The notes under the pieces were generated by a model. That model was not told the DNA's origin. It saw only the letters and a program-made list of their open reading frames with translations, and did no database searches. Positions 24,179 to 41,910 of a stretch of 64,000 nucleotides of DNA are shown here, piece after piece. This DNA is from Umbelopsis isabellina. Lineage: Eukaryota; Mucoromycota; Umbelopsidomycetes; Umbelopsidales; Umbelopsidaceae. How positions within the stretch are numbered: the first letter of the stretch is position 1; every line of letters starts with the position of its first letter. The stretch covers positions 1,271,079 through 1,335,078 of the forward strand of contig JAEPQZ010000007.1 in NCBI GenBank assembly GCA_016758905.1. The letters are read 5' to 3'. The translations under genes and the position numbers were made by a program.

Positions 24179-25181
24179 ATGGAAACTTTGCGTCCTCATT
24201 CCCGCAGGCTAGAAAGGGTAGCCTTCCGGGAGATCGCATCACCAACTGTGACTATATCCCTGAGAGGGAAGGACGGTGAGACTAGCCGGTGGAATACTTA
24301 TAATTGTAGCGCCTGTTTACGGCCAGTGTATCATAATCGACACGACTGGCTAAGAAATGTAGTTGTGTGGAAGCATTGCCCTACCTTTGGCAATGCGTTG
24401 GAGCGTCTGTATACAGGCACTTTCAAAAGCGCAGTTCAATTTGATACCGACGATGAATCAGTAGCCGAAAGCAGAGGTCCTAAGATCAGCCCATACAAGA
24501 TACTCATGCACGTCGGCTGCTTCCACCAACTTATCAAAGCTCTTGCTTTACACCCTGACACACAGTCTCTCGCTGTGTACCTACAAAATTTACTTCACCG
24601 TGATAATCACGTCAACATTGACACTAATGCAAGCTCCGACGTGTTAGCAAACAAGGCAGCTGCTACCAGACTTGGGCTTAAACTGAAGACCCGAGTAGAA
24701 AATCTTCAATGTCTTCGACTGAATGAGGTACGGCATTGCGAACATTTATAGCTTTCAATTTGTTTGTTCGTGACGCAACTAATGATCGATCACTCAATTG
24801 TTTTTGTATTAGTATGAGCTGAAGAATCCCTTTGAAATACCGATGGATATAGCGCACGGGACAATGACCATGCAAGCAAATAATTTACGCGGTTGTGGAT
24901 TCTTGGCAAAACTCCCTACCGAGCTTTTAGACTATGTGCTGGATTACTTATCTCCAAACGACTTTATGAACTTACGAAGCACGTGCAGCGGTTTACGCAA
25001 TTTCCGGTATGCTAACCGTTGTTGGAAACGTGCATTAGAACAAGAATATCCGTATTTTGATTGGAAAGCTATCAATGACTGGAAATATGTATACGAGCAT
25101 AAGCAAGACGAAGAAATGAAGAACATTTCTAGAGTATTGATTCAGCTCGACCAGATCTCCAAATGGGTACGACGGAGTTGA
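24179..25181 (+). CDS. F-box domain protein of unknown target
   Basis: Probable substrate adaptor of an SCF ubiquitin ligase. Exons 24179-24727 and 24813-25181 join QCLRLNE to YELKNPFEIP in phase 0, giving about 305 aa. The F-box is near residues 210-245: LPTELLDYVLDYLSPNDFMN followed by LRSTCSGLRNF, with the usual Leu-Pro start and downstream Trp/Trp region (RCWKRALEQEYPYFDWK). The N-terminal half holds a possible metal site (CSACLRPVYHNRHDW) and a region I do not recognise. No leucine-rich, WD or kelch repeats are present, so the target-binding part would be the unfamiliar N-terminus. The F-box call is good; everything about its role is inference. Confidence 0.75.
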
Positions 25182-25478
25182 ACAGCGAAAAACGCGCAAA
25201 TAATTTTAAACTCAAGCGTGTGCAATTGATTGGCTGATTTTATTTTCTTTAGACAAATCCCATAAAGTATTCTTGCTCTTCTTTTTATCTGTAGAACTTG
25301 ACAACTACTTTCTCCCGATACGAATTTTTTCGATTAAAACATTCAATCGTTCAATTTCTTTAAAATCCTTGCGACATTACCTTTGAATGGTCTACTAGAC
25401 AATCGCAATTCTTATTGAAACTTCAGATCGTCATAGCAAAAAGCAAGTCACATTCATTATCCCTGCTCACTCTGATAT

Positions 25479-27511
25479 ATGGTCAATACCGTATCGGTTG
25501 TTTGTGCTCTTCTCGGCGGCTTTATTGTCCTGTTCGGATTGATTTCTGGATTCGTTAAGCAAAGATTATATCTATCGGAAGCTTGTGAGTTGCTTTTGAT
25601 TGTTGATTCCAGTGTCAATGATAGGTCTTACTGACAGAAACAATTAGTTATTGCGACAGCTATCGGGGTTGCCTTCGGTCCGGTTGGTGCCAAATGGTTT
25701 CCTGAAACCTTTTTTGGCAACGAGGAAGCATTTACCCGAGAATTTTGTCGTGTTGTAATTGCCATTCAGGTCATGGCCGCTGGAGTGGCTCTCCCAAAGG
25801 CATATTTGCGAACGGAGATTGCCAGTCTGTCGGTACTGTTGATACCTGGAATGATATGGATGTGGCTCTCTAGTTCCCTGCTGGTATGGTGGCTGATTCC
25901 TGGATTGAACTTTGTAAGTGTCACCGTATATCTCCTTTCAAATGCTTACGATTAAATTTTAACTGTGACCAGCTTGAGGCTATGATGATCGCGTCCTGCT
26001 TTACCCCGACTGATCCTGTAAGCTAAATGGCGGAGATATAATCTTCTTGCTCTTTTGAAAAGGCGCATTATACTTATGTTATACTCGATTGATTTTGCAT
26101 AATAGGTGCTTGCCAGTTCCATCGTACAAGGTCACTTTGCTGAAAAGAAGGTCCCTTTCCATATCCGAAATATCATTCTGGCTGAGAGTGGTGCCAATGA
26201 CGGCTTGGGTTATCCATTTCTGTTTCTAGCCGTGTATTTGTTGCAGATGCCCACTGGGCAAGCTATCGGCAAATGGTTTTATTGGATCCTGGCTTTCCAG
26301 ATCCTCCTTTCCATCGTCATTGGATTCGTGGTTGGCTACGTCGCCCGCAAGGCTCTCAAGTATGCCGAACAGAAGCAACTTATTGATAAAGAATCTTTCC
26401 TTGTGTTTGCCGTAGCTCTTGCAGTAAGTATTAGCCACAAGACACTTTGCGTTTTGTTTCAATACTCTGGAATATTGACATTGCATCGTCTAGCTTTTTC
26501 TCACCGGGTCCGTCTCTCTGATTGGAAGTGATGATCTTCTGGCATGTTTTATAGCAGGCAACTCCTTTACATGGGATGACTGGTTTCGCGTAGAGACGCA
26601 AAATGCACATATGGCTGAAGTAGTGGATATTTTGCTTAATTTGACCATGTTTGTATATATTGGAGCTACGGTGGTAAGATTCTGTGACATTTTTTGATGT
26701 GTGAACTAGTATTATCATACTAACATTGGTATTGTAGCCGTGGAGCTCTTTTGTAGATCCCGCCCTGTCGCTGTCACTCTGGCGTTTGTTTGTGCTAGCC
26801 ATCATGGTCTTGCTCTTTCGACGTCTACCTTTCGTGCTGGCTACATACAAAATTATTCCTGTCATTCGTAACTTTCGAGAAGCTGTTTTCACCGGCTGGT
26901 TTGGACCCATTGGTGTGGGAGCTTTGTTTTATTATACAGTGGCTATCGAGCAATTCGATGAAAATGGTCCAGATGCTCACGCTAGAAGCGTAATCAAACC
27001 CATTGTGTACTTTATGATTCTAGCTTCAGTAGTAGTACATGGCAACACTGTTCCTATGTTCTACCTGGGCTCTTTTGCAACACGTACACTTACTAGAACG
27101 AGCATTTCCAGTGGTACCGTAAACTCCGTTACTAGGTTACCCAAGTTGGTGTTTGGGCAAGATATATTCACGCGACGAAACAACCATGATGAACCAGTAA
27201 ATATGGATGAAACAACTGTAGAAACATCACAACCTCCCAGACAAACCGCCATCACCATTGTTACTCCGAAAGATATACGTGGCCGGTCAACTACGCCAAA
27301 CAGTACATCACAGCCCGATATTTCCAGGCGGTCTAGCAGTGAGAATACTCCGGCTCGAGCAGTGGCACCCACTGACCTCGAGGCAAATCTTACTGAACAG
27401 AATGCTGCTGAACAAAATTTTACTGATCAAAGCCTCAATGAACTGCACAGTCCTAGATCGGCTCATCATCGAGCTCACTCTTCCGTTGAAAGTTTGGAAG
27501 ACATTATATAG
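25479..27511 (+). CDS. Plasma-membrane Na+(K+)/H+ antiporter, NHA1/sod2 type
   Basis: Cation/proton antiporter (CPA1-like fungal NHA family) for Na+ and K+ extrusion. The start is ATG 25479 (MVNTVSVVCALLGGFIVLFG). About seven exons; joins restore YLSEA-LIATAIGVAFGPVGAKW, IPGLNF-LEAMMIASCFTPTDP and VLASSIVQGHFAEKKVP. The ion-binding blocks CFTPTDP and ILAESGANDGLGYPFL are intact, the latter with the paired Asn-Asp needed for cation exchange. Hydrophobic segments continue to FMILASVVVHGNTVPMFYLGS. A hydrophilic C-terminal tail of about 150 residues follows, rich in Ser, Thr and Glu with several Arg-Arg-Ser sites, much shorter than the long tail of yeast Nha1. AATAAATACA lies near 27760. Confidence 0.92.
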
Positions 27512-27939
27512 AACATGCTGTAACGCACAATGGCGTAAGTAATTGTATCAATCTTCGAAAGCTTCTACACTTGCCTGCTATCTCGTTTAGACCTTACTAT
27601 CAGCATGGTTTCTTCATGTATATAATATTTACATATGTACCAAATTTTGTACTAGTACAATATGCATACCACTACAAGTTTTGTGATACCAAAACTATAC
27701 CAACAAGAAATATTGAACTATCAGCCTGTTAGGAGTATAAACCTTGACAGAACTAAAATAAATACATGATTATCAACAGTACAAATGCCCCTCAGAAGAA
27801 ATTTGGTGTTCAATTTATTGTATTCCAGCGTTTGCTGGTGTGTAATCAAAAGGTTCTCTGATAACCATGTACTATATAATTTATATCGATTCGTCTCGAA
27901 TCTGCTACTCGGTATATGTGACGTGGACGTGATGTAGCC
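27512..27939. other. Convergent 3' region between antiporter and beta-tubulin
   Basis: Intergenic, A+T-rich, with poly(A)-type signals on both strands. No gene seen. Confidence 0.4.
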
Positions 27940-29779
27940 CTAGAAAAGCTCTTCCTCTTCAAGTGGCACTTTATCATGTCCTTCGTTAAGATAATCCTCA
28001 TCCATTTCCATTTCGCCGTCGACAATCTCATCATCTACCCCAGCGTCTTGGTATTGCTGATACTCCGCTACAAGATCATGCATGTTGGACTCGGCTTCTG
28101 TAAACTCCATTTCATCCATTCCTTCATTTGTATACCAATGCAGGTATGCCTTTCGTCTAAACATGGGAGTGAATTGATCGTTGGCGCGAGTAAAAAGGGA
28201 CTGAATAGCTGTGCTATTGCCTATGAACGTGGCTGACTGCTCCACCCCAATGGCTGGAACATCACACAGACTGGTCTTGACGCTATTAGGAATCCATTCA
28301 ACAAACCAATTCGAGTTTTTTTGTTGCATGTTCAACATTGCAGTCTCAACTTCATTGGTCGAGACTTTTCCTCGGAACATGGTGGCTGCAGTCAAATAAC
28401 GACCTTGGCGAATGTCGAATTCCGTCATCATGCTTTTAGAATCAAACATTCGCGTAGTTAACTCACGTACAGATTGTACAGAGTACTGCGATGAGCCTTC
28501 AGCCACTAGTGGAGCAATGCCAACAATGAAAAAATGCAGCCTTGGGAACGGTACTGTTTGCATGTAGAAAATCACCCCGTTATGAAAGAGAAAAACATTG
28601 GCAGGTTAGGAGACATTTACAATTGTATAGGGGCAAATGTTATTGAAGCAACAGAATTACGTACCCATGTTAACGCAAAGTTTGCGTAGATCAGCGTTGA
28701 GTTGGCCAGGGAATCGAAGGGATGTTGATACCCCAGACATGACTTTTGCAATAAGATTGTTGAGATTGCCATAATCAGGCGATGCAATCTTGAGCGAATT
28801 TTGGCAAAGTTTGTAAAGTGCCTCATTATCAAAACAAAAGGTTGCATCGCAGTGCTCTACTAGTTGATGTATGCTCAAAATCTCATTGTAGGGCTCAACA
28901 ACCGTATCTGAAAGTTGAGGAGATGGGAAAACAGAGTATGTGCTTAGCATTCTGTCTGGGTACTCTTCACGGATCTTGGATAGCAAAAGTGAGCCTAAGC
29001 CAGAGCCGGTGCCGCCTCCGAGAGAATGTGCCAGCTGAAAACCTTGCAAACAATCAGCGTTCTCAGCTTCCTTGCGCATTACATCCATGATGGGCTCTAC
29101 CAATTCCGCGCCTTCAGTATAATATCCTTTGGCCCATGAGTTGCCCGCTCCATTGTTTGCAAAAATGTAGTTGTCCGGATGGAATAGCTTTGACATCTTA
29201 CTACCTCGAATAGAATCGAGTACTCCAGGTTCTAAATCTACGAGGATGGCTCTTATCATGGCGTAGCCTTACGTCAGCTCATTCATTCAGTAATGTGGTA
29301 TAGAGAGATATAAATATTTCACCTTGGCACATATTTTCCTTTATTTCCTTCGTTATAGTAGACATCAATGCGTTCTAACTGCAAAGGATTGTCTCCTATG
29401 TATGCTCCGTTTGCATCAATCCCTGTAAAAGGAAATGTAGCATAAGTATATAAATTTTGAAGCTGAAACGCCCTTTTGAAAATGCTTCCTCACCATGCTC
29501 TTGGCTGATAGTCTCCCAGAACTTGGTTCCAATCTAATACATGGTTGTTAGACTGAGCGAATGTAACACGATTTACCGGTCGCCGAAACTCCGACTGCTT
29601 TGACAGTTGGCCCGTGTTCGACAGACAAAAGAGATGAATTTGACATGCCAAGTAGTGGTACTAACCTGATTACCGCATTGTCCTACATTTACAAAAAAAA
29701 TTTAAGTTCAAGTCGATTTTACTAGAATGATAGGTTGGAACGATATACTACCAACTTGTAAATGTATAATCTCTCTCAT
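27940..29779 (-). CDS. Divergent beta-tubulin isotype
   Basis: GTP-binding subunit of microtubules. Six exons: exon 1 29779-29752 (MREIIHLQV), a 17-nt microexon near 29688-29672 (completing GQCGNQ), then [29 protein letters not shown], the long central exon starting with [10 protein letters not shown], and the last exon from [11 protein letters not shown] to TAG 27940-27942. The length is about 445 aa. The tubulin GTP loop GGGTGSG is intact, as are [34 protein letters not shown] and the MREI start that governs beta-tubulin autoregulation in animals. Counting from Met1, residue 167 is Tyr (LSTYSVF) and residue 198 is Ala (CDATFC), where most fungal beta-tubulins have Phe and Glu. The tail ends EEEELF with an internal His and Lys, unlike the usual acidic end. 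A secondary, fast-evolving copy is likely. Confidence 0.95.
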
Positions 29780-30524
29780 TGTCTAGAGTAAGCAAAAAAT
29801 AGGCAAACACCGAAAAAAGGAAGAAGCAGAGAAAAGCATTTCATAGCACATGGAAAATAGCGCATATGTCGTCATTGCAGGAAATGGCTGCTCCAGGGGC
29901 TGTGATTGCTATACAGCCTGATTCTGCTTTATTATGTCCTGCAGTAATCCTATATAGCGATTCAAATAGTACTGTCTCATGAAAGTTCAGGTGGTATCTT
30001 ACTGGAGCTCATAGAAAGGGGTCATTAACAAGACGACATTGAGGGTCTTCATGCACGATTGGAATGGTCTTGGTTCGGCTAATAGCATTTTTTCAACTCA
30101 AGAACTACTCAATCTTGCAGAGTGATCCATATCATACGTAATCATTTGAGAGAAACACCCTCAATAAGGAATATGGCTGTCAGAACGATCAGGATTATTG
30201 CACCACTAGCCACATCAAAAATAACTCAATCAGAAATATTCTTAAGGTTTCGCAAAAATGCTATAGGCTGCCTAAGCATAAAACATAGATAGGCGATATA
30301 TGTCACTGCATTTTATACGCGCCAATAATATATTCTTTGCTATGTAACACCTTTGGTGGTAGTTTCGACCGTCTCCAGTCAAAAAGGTTTGAACTGCGAA
30401 AATTAAACAAGCATTTTGTGCGGGAGATGAAATCGAAAGTTTTCGTGAAAAGGTTGAGACTGCTTGTTCTGTTTGCTTGCAGGTCATTCAAGAGTGCTAC
30501 GCAGACGTACAATTCACGAAGCGA
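29780..30524. other. Divergent promoter region of beta-tubulin and AFG2
   Basis: About 0.7 kb between head-to-head genes. The 5' end of the AFG2-like gene may start here, because the in-frame codons run upstream to an AG at about 30481. No other feature recognised. Confidence 0.4.
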
Positions 30525-33780
<3,256 letters not shown>

Positions 33781-34447
33781 ATAGTGCTACCATGACAAAT
33801 AAATTCGGCAGCGGATAAATAATTATGTCTCGAAAGTCCGCCGCTAAAGTCTAACATGAGTGCTTAATATTTAAACATTGGCTCATGATGAAGCCGTATA
33901 TTTACCGCTTGTAAATGGAAAGCCACAGCTCTATGTATCTTATGGCTTTGTGATGATGCTTCAGAAAAATGTACGGTCTCATCGATCGATCGAAATGATG
34001 GCCCATAATAAATTTCGGTATATCAAGGTTCAGCAGGATTTTCAAGTTTAAAATAATCTGATAAAGAAATAAACATACAGCCAGTTGAATCTTATGTACC
34101 ACTACTGGTTGTTTATTAATCAAAGTTTGTTACATTTAATAAAGGCATCCATAATGGGGAAGATCCGAAATTTAAAAGTGATAACGTTGTTGCGATATTC
34201 TGATGAGGAATCGCGTAATGAAACTACTAAATGGGCTCCAGATTGGTTGCCTGCGAGACATCCATTCATCAGCCGAAATGTTTTTTTTTTGCTGAGATTC
34301 TAGCTCCGCAAAGCCTGGTACTAATTTATCCTTGACATTATCTCTATGGATATCCTTTTCTCTTTCTTCCCAATTATAAATCTCGATACCCATACCTTTT
34401 CTTCATTCCATTGACTCACCCTTTTCATTACTGAATTATACGGTATC
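33781..34447. other. Intergenic region (about 0.67 kb)
   Basis: Between AFG2 and the sugar isomerase gene. It contains AATAAATTC about 20 bp after the AFG2 stop and pyrimidine-rich sequence before the next ATG. Nothing else seen. Confidence 0.4.
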
Positions 34448-35563
34448 ATGGATGTTTATAAAATGGATAATATGGCCATTGAAGCGGCCCGAATCCTTCG
34501 AGCTGAAGCACAGGCACTGTTGGACGCAGCAAACCGATTAGATGAAGAAGCTTCATCGGCAAGAGATGGATACAACACTGCTATTTATTATCTTCGACAA
34601 TCCCTCGATTGCGGTGGAAAAATTGTTATAACTGGGGTTGGTAAATCCGGGAAGATTGGCGAGAAAATGGTAGCCACTTTACAGTCGACCGGAAGCTGTG
34701 CTGTCTTTTTACACCCTATTGAAGCGCTGCATGGCGACTTAGGACTTATTCAAGAGAACGATTGCATTTTGGCATTGAGCTATTCCGGAAATACAGACGA
34801 ACTGCTGCAAATTATCCCAAGTTTGCGACATCGCCGAGTACCCATTATTGGCCTAGGAGGCAATGCCAAGAGCAAGCTGGCAAAAGAATGTAACGCATGG
34901 ATAGATGGCCATGTTAACTCTGAAGCTTCTTCAGAGATACCAGCGCCCACATCGTCCACGACGTTAGCCTTGGCGATAGGAGATTCACTAGCCCTAACGC
35001 TAGCGCAGCAAAAGAAATTTCAAAAAGCCGATTTTGCACTTAATCATCCTGGAGGAGCACTTGGTAAACGACTTTTGCTCAAAGTGAAGGATATAATGGT
35101 TCGAGCTAGTCAAGTAGCAACTGTGGAACCTTCTGCACCATTGGACGTTGTTATAACTGAGATGACAAAGAATCCGAAAGGCCGCGGAGTTATCGTCATG
35201 GAACCAATGTCACCGCCTGCAACTCCTCCGCTGACTAGTGAGGACATTACCAACAGAGGAAGCCTAGAAAGAGCTTTGCTGGAAGCTAAGCCTTTGACTG
35301 GCCAATGCAAAATACTAGGCATCATAACAACTGGCGACGTTAGACGAGCACTAGCTTTCCGAGAACGCATTTTTGACATTTGCGCTCGCGATATCATGAC
35401 CTTGCACCCAGTCACATGTCAGAGTGATAGACTGGCATCAGAGGTCCTCGAGTTGATTGAAGCAGGAAGCGAAGATAGAAACCTATCCGTATTACCAGTT
35501 GTCGACAAATGCCATCAATGGCGAGGAGTCATCACCAAAAAAGATCTGGAGAGTGTGTTATAA
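34448..35563 (+). CDS. KpsF/GutQ-type sugar-phosphate isomerase (SIS + CBS domains)
   Basis: Resembles bacterial D-arabinose-5-phosphate isomerase (KdsD/GutQ), which interconverts ribulose-5-P and arabinose-5-P. Intronless, 371 aa. The SIS domain spans residues about 40-190: VITGVGKSGKIGEKMVATLQ, HPIEALHGDLGLI, LALSYSGNTDELLQII and the conserved PTSSTTLALAIGDSLALTL. The DFALNHPGGALGKRLLLKV block keeps the family His. Two CBS domains follow: KVKDIMVRASQVATVEPSAPL, then ILGIITTGDVRRAL and CARDIMTLHPVTCQ to RGVITKKDLESVL. A Pro/Ser/Thr insertion (MEPMSPPATPPLTSEDITNR) interrupts the first CBS. Fungi make no Kdo-type lipopolysaccharide, so the physiological role is unclear. AATAAACC lies at about 35823. 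Confidence 0.9.
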   Translation: MDVYKMDNMAIEAARILRAEAQALLDAANRLDEEASSARDGYNTAIYYLRQSLDCGGKIVITGVGKSGKIGEKMVATLQSTGSCAVFLHPIEALHGDLGLIQENDCILALSYSGNTDELLQIIPSLRHRRVPIIGLGGNAKSKLAKECNAWIDGHVNSEASSEIPAPTSSTTLALAIGDSLALTLAQQKKFQKADFALNHPGGALGKRLLLKVKDIMVRASQVATVEPSAPLDVVITEMTKNPKGRGVIVMEPMSPPATPPLTSEDITNRGSLERALLEAKPLTGQCKILGIITTGDVRRALAFRERIFDICARDIMTLHPVTCQSDRLASEVLELIEAGSEDRNLSVLPVVDKCHQWRGVITKKDLESVL

Positions 35564-36944
35564 CATGTCCTTATATCCAAAATGGATCTGGACAACACAA
35601 TCTAGTTCCTATTGATTATCCCCCCCCCCTTTTCATTTCATCTATTATCATGTCAAACAGCTATAATTGCATTACATTGTACACTTGCTTTTGTTCTTCT
35701 TGTATATATTATTAGGATTGCTTTGTTCAATCCATTTTTTATCCAGCCCTACTTTAATCGTGCCGATTGCCACCGTTTCTTGGCATATATGCATCATAAC
35801 TCTCGTATAGCACGGTTAACGTAAATAAACCCAGATATACGAATGGTACGTATCGACATTCCCAAGCTATTAAAAAGTCGTTCTTATTCTATCTTAGAAT
35901 CTTTCGAAAATCTATCTTTTGAATTGCATGAAACTACTAGCGTTCGTTCGAATTGAATGTTAAGTCCGTCACTTTCGACAGAATGGTCTGAAGGTCTTAG
36001 AGCTGTTCAATCAAATGCCGAAGGTAATGCTACCTATCGTTAGAGAACACTTAGTCCTATTTGTTTTTGTATGTTCTAAATTGCGCCAGTGCATTCAAGT
36101 ACTCAATGTACGTATGGTCGTTTGGACAGATAATGAGATATCGCTGAACGATATTGCAACTAAGTTAAGAGTGCCTATATAGATCTTAAATTTGCCATCT
36201 AGTCATAGTGGATGACTATATCTACTATAAGTTTTTCTCCAATAAGATACTGTTCATGCATATCTGTTTTCAACCAGCTACAGTGTTTACACTATCCTTA
36301 GCTTCAGGTGCAGAAAAAGCTTCGCTGAACAGTCTGTGCTGAATAATTTGGGCATATATGACATATGGTATACTTATCAACGATTGATGTTGTAGAAAAT
36401 GTAGATCATATGTAATTACGAACCATTGTTATTTAGACCATACATTATTGCGGTATAAGACACAAAATTATGACTTGACCCCCTTCTTATTCTATCGGAT
36501 AGATAAAGAAGCGATGTTGGGTAAGGCCGCTTATTCCTCTATGTATAACTGTATATGTGAGCAGCTTCATAGCTTCCATACAGGTCAGAGTTGGATCATT
36601 ATAGATCGTTAACATGTCGTGTAAGTTTGCGATTTGTATAAATTAAATGAGTTAAACAGGGATAAGGAGTTGTTCATTCAGTAACCAAATGTGAACCTTT
36701 CCTTTGTGCAGTCACGGCTATGAGATTTCGCCATTCAACAGCCGTTCCCAGAAAAGCGAGATTAAATTGAGGTGCAGCCTCCAAACACTTCAACCTTTAG
36801 CGCACTTTCAAGCTTGCATAGCCTTTCAAAGACTAACATTCAGCCGCTCAGCCAGCTGCTGAAGCATTCACATCCTCTTCATTCAACTTACCATACCTTT
36901 GCTGTTGGGAGTTCGCCAAAGCTGTAGCCTTCGCACAGCTACAG
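35564..36944. other. Long 5' region of the YAK1 gene (about 1.4 kb)
   Basis: No gene recognised. It begins with the 3' end of the isomerase gene, including a run of nine C at about 35621-35629. The last 200 bp before the YAK1 ATG are pyrimidine-rich (CTTCAACC, CACATCCTCTTC), as in a leader. A long untranslated leader or an intron in the 5' UTR is possible. Confidence 0.4.
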
Positions 36945-40402
<3,458 letters not shown>

Positions 40403-40663
40403 TGTTATTCAATGGGCTTTAATAAAAACATTAATTGAAGATAAAGTCGGAAAATGCTATCTTTTATTTGCAAATGTATGCTAGATATCATACAACATCT
40501 TTCTCCTCAACTAACTCACAAAAAGTTGGGAATTACAAAAGCTCCTCTGATATTGTAAATTCGCACTTTATTTTGTCTTTACTTAACAAAAAATTGACGA
40601 CATAATGGATGTTATAAGCGAGAAGTGTTGTACGTAGGAAATTCAAAGATACTGCGCGTGAGA

Positions 40664-41910
40664 TTATGCCATCTTGAGAATGCCGGCAGACATCAATTTG
40701 CGAATATTGGCAGCAACTTGAGGATTCTTCAGATGCTCTTGAGCAGCCTTAGGGTCTTGTTGCATTTGCTGCAAGATCTGTTGCATGACTGGGTCGCCAA
40801 GAATACGCTGGACCTCAGGGTCTTGAGCAGCGCGCTTCAAAACTTCTTCTTGTGATTCGTCGGCATTGCCGCCGGCAGCACCGCTGTATGGGTTCATGGC
40901 AGTGTATGCCTTTTGAATTTGTTGTTGGATTTCTCGGCTGCTCTTTCCATCGGTATCATACTTTTGCGCCTCCTTGCATGCCTCTATACAGCTATCATAC
41001 TCCTTGCGTGCGAACTCAACAGCAGCCTTGCGAAGATGGCCACGGACTAATCAATTTAACAGGTTAGGTTGTCAGTCAATGGTTGTTACATTTTATGTAT
41101 TGGATATCGCGAAGCACTTACCGAAAGTGGGTTCGATCTCGATACACTTTTCTGCATCCTTCAAAGCTTCGTGAACAGCCATCAACTTTAGGTAACATGC
41201 TGCACGGTTAGAATACGATTTGTAATCTTGCTCGTTTCTCTTGATCGCTTCTGTGTAATGTGCAACAGCGCCGGGCCAGTCGTTCTTTTTGAACAATACG
41301 TTTCCTTCCTCTCGTGCCTTTTCACCAAGTTCTGGGTTATGGTACGCTTGCTTCTCAAGGTCCTTCTTGAGCTTCTCTGCCTCACGCAACTTAGTGAGGG
41401 TCTCAGGTGTACGGTGCTCGGTCAATGACTTATTAAAGAATCGAATGGCTTGATCCATGTCATTAAGCTTGAAGTAAGCGTTGCCGATACGTTGATATGC
41501 TCTACAGAATGCTTGTAAGTTACATTTCCCTGATGCTTCACCTTGACTACTGCTGATCTATTTTTAAGTGACTTACCTAGCGATGAGCTTATAATCGGCT
41601 CTGTTGTCTCTGCCGACTTCAACAGCCTGTTCACAAGTTTTTATACAGTCCTCAAAGCTCTCTTGCTCAAATTGTACCGCTTCATAAAAGAAAAGGAAAG
41701 TGTTAGCTTTCCATATCAAGTGGATCTATATATGATTACGGCAAAATCATGTACTTACCAGCCTTGTTTGTGAGTATGGTCATGTTGGTATTGTCCAATT
41801 CCCAAGCCTTGTTATAATGTTCCAAGGCTTCCTCGAATTTGCGTTGCTTGTAGGCTTGGTTACCTAGATCCTTTTCGGCCAATGCTTGTTGTTTTGGATC
41901 GTCAGACATG
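40664..41910 (-). CDS. STI1: Short STI1/HOP co-chaperone (TPR2A-TPR2B-DP2 only)
   Basis: Hsp90-Hsp70 organising co-chaperone. Five exons from ATG 41908-41910 to TAA 40664-40666, giving about 335 aa. The first TPR block ([21 protein letters not shown] and [14 protein letters not shown]) corresponds to TPR2A of standard Sti1. TPR2B follows ([40 protein letters not shown]), then the DP2 domain ([40 protein letters not shown]). The family length in fungi is about 550-590 aa, with TPR1 and DP1 in front. I see no exon for these in the 600 bp upstream, so this copy lacks the usual N-terminal Hsp70-binding module, as does the C. elegans protein. TPR2A carboxylate-clamp residues for Hsp90 appear retained (KELGN-like KDLGN, TNKA, KAREEGN). 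Confidence 0.9.
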
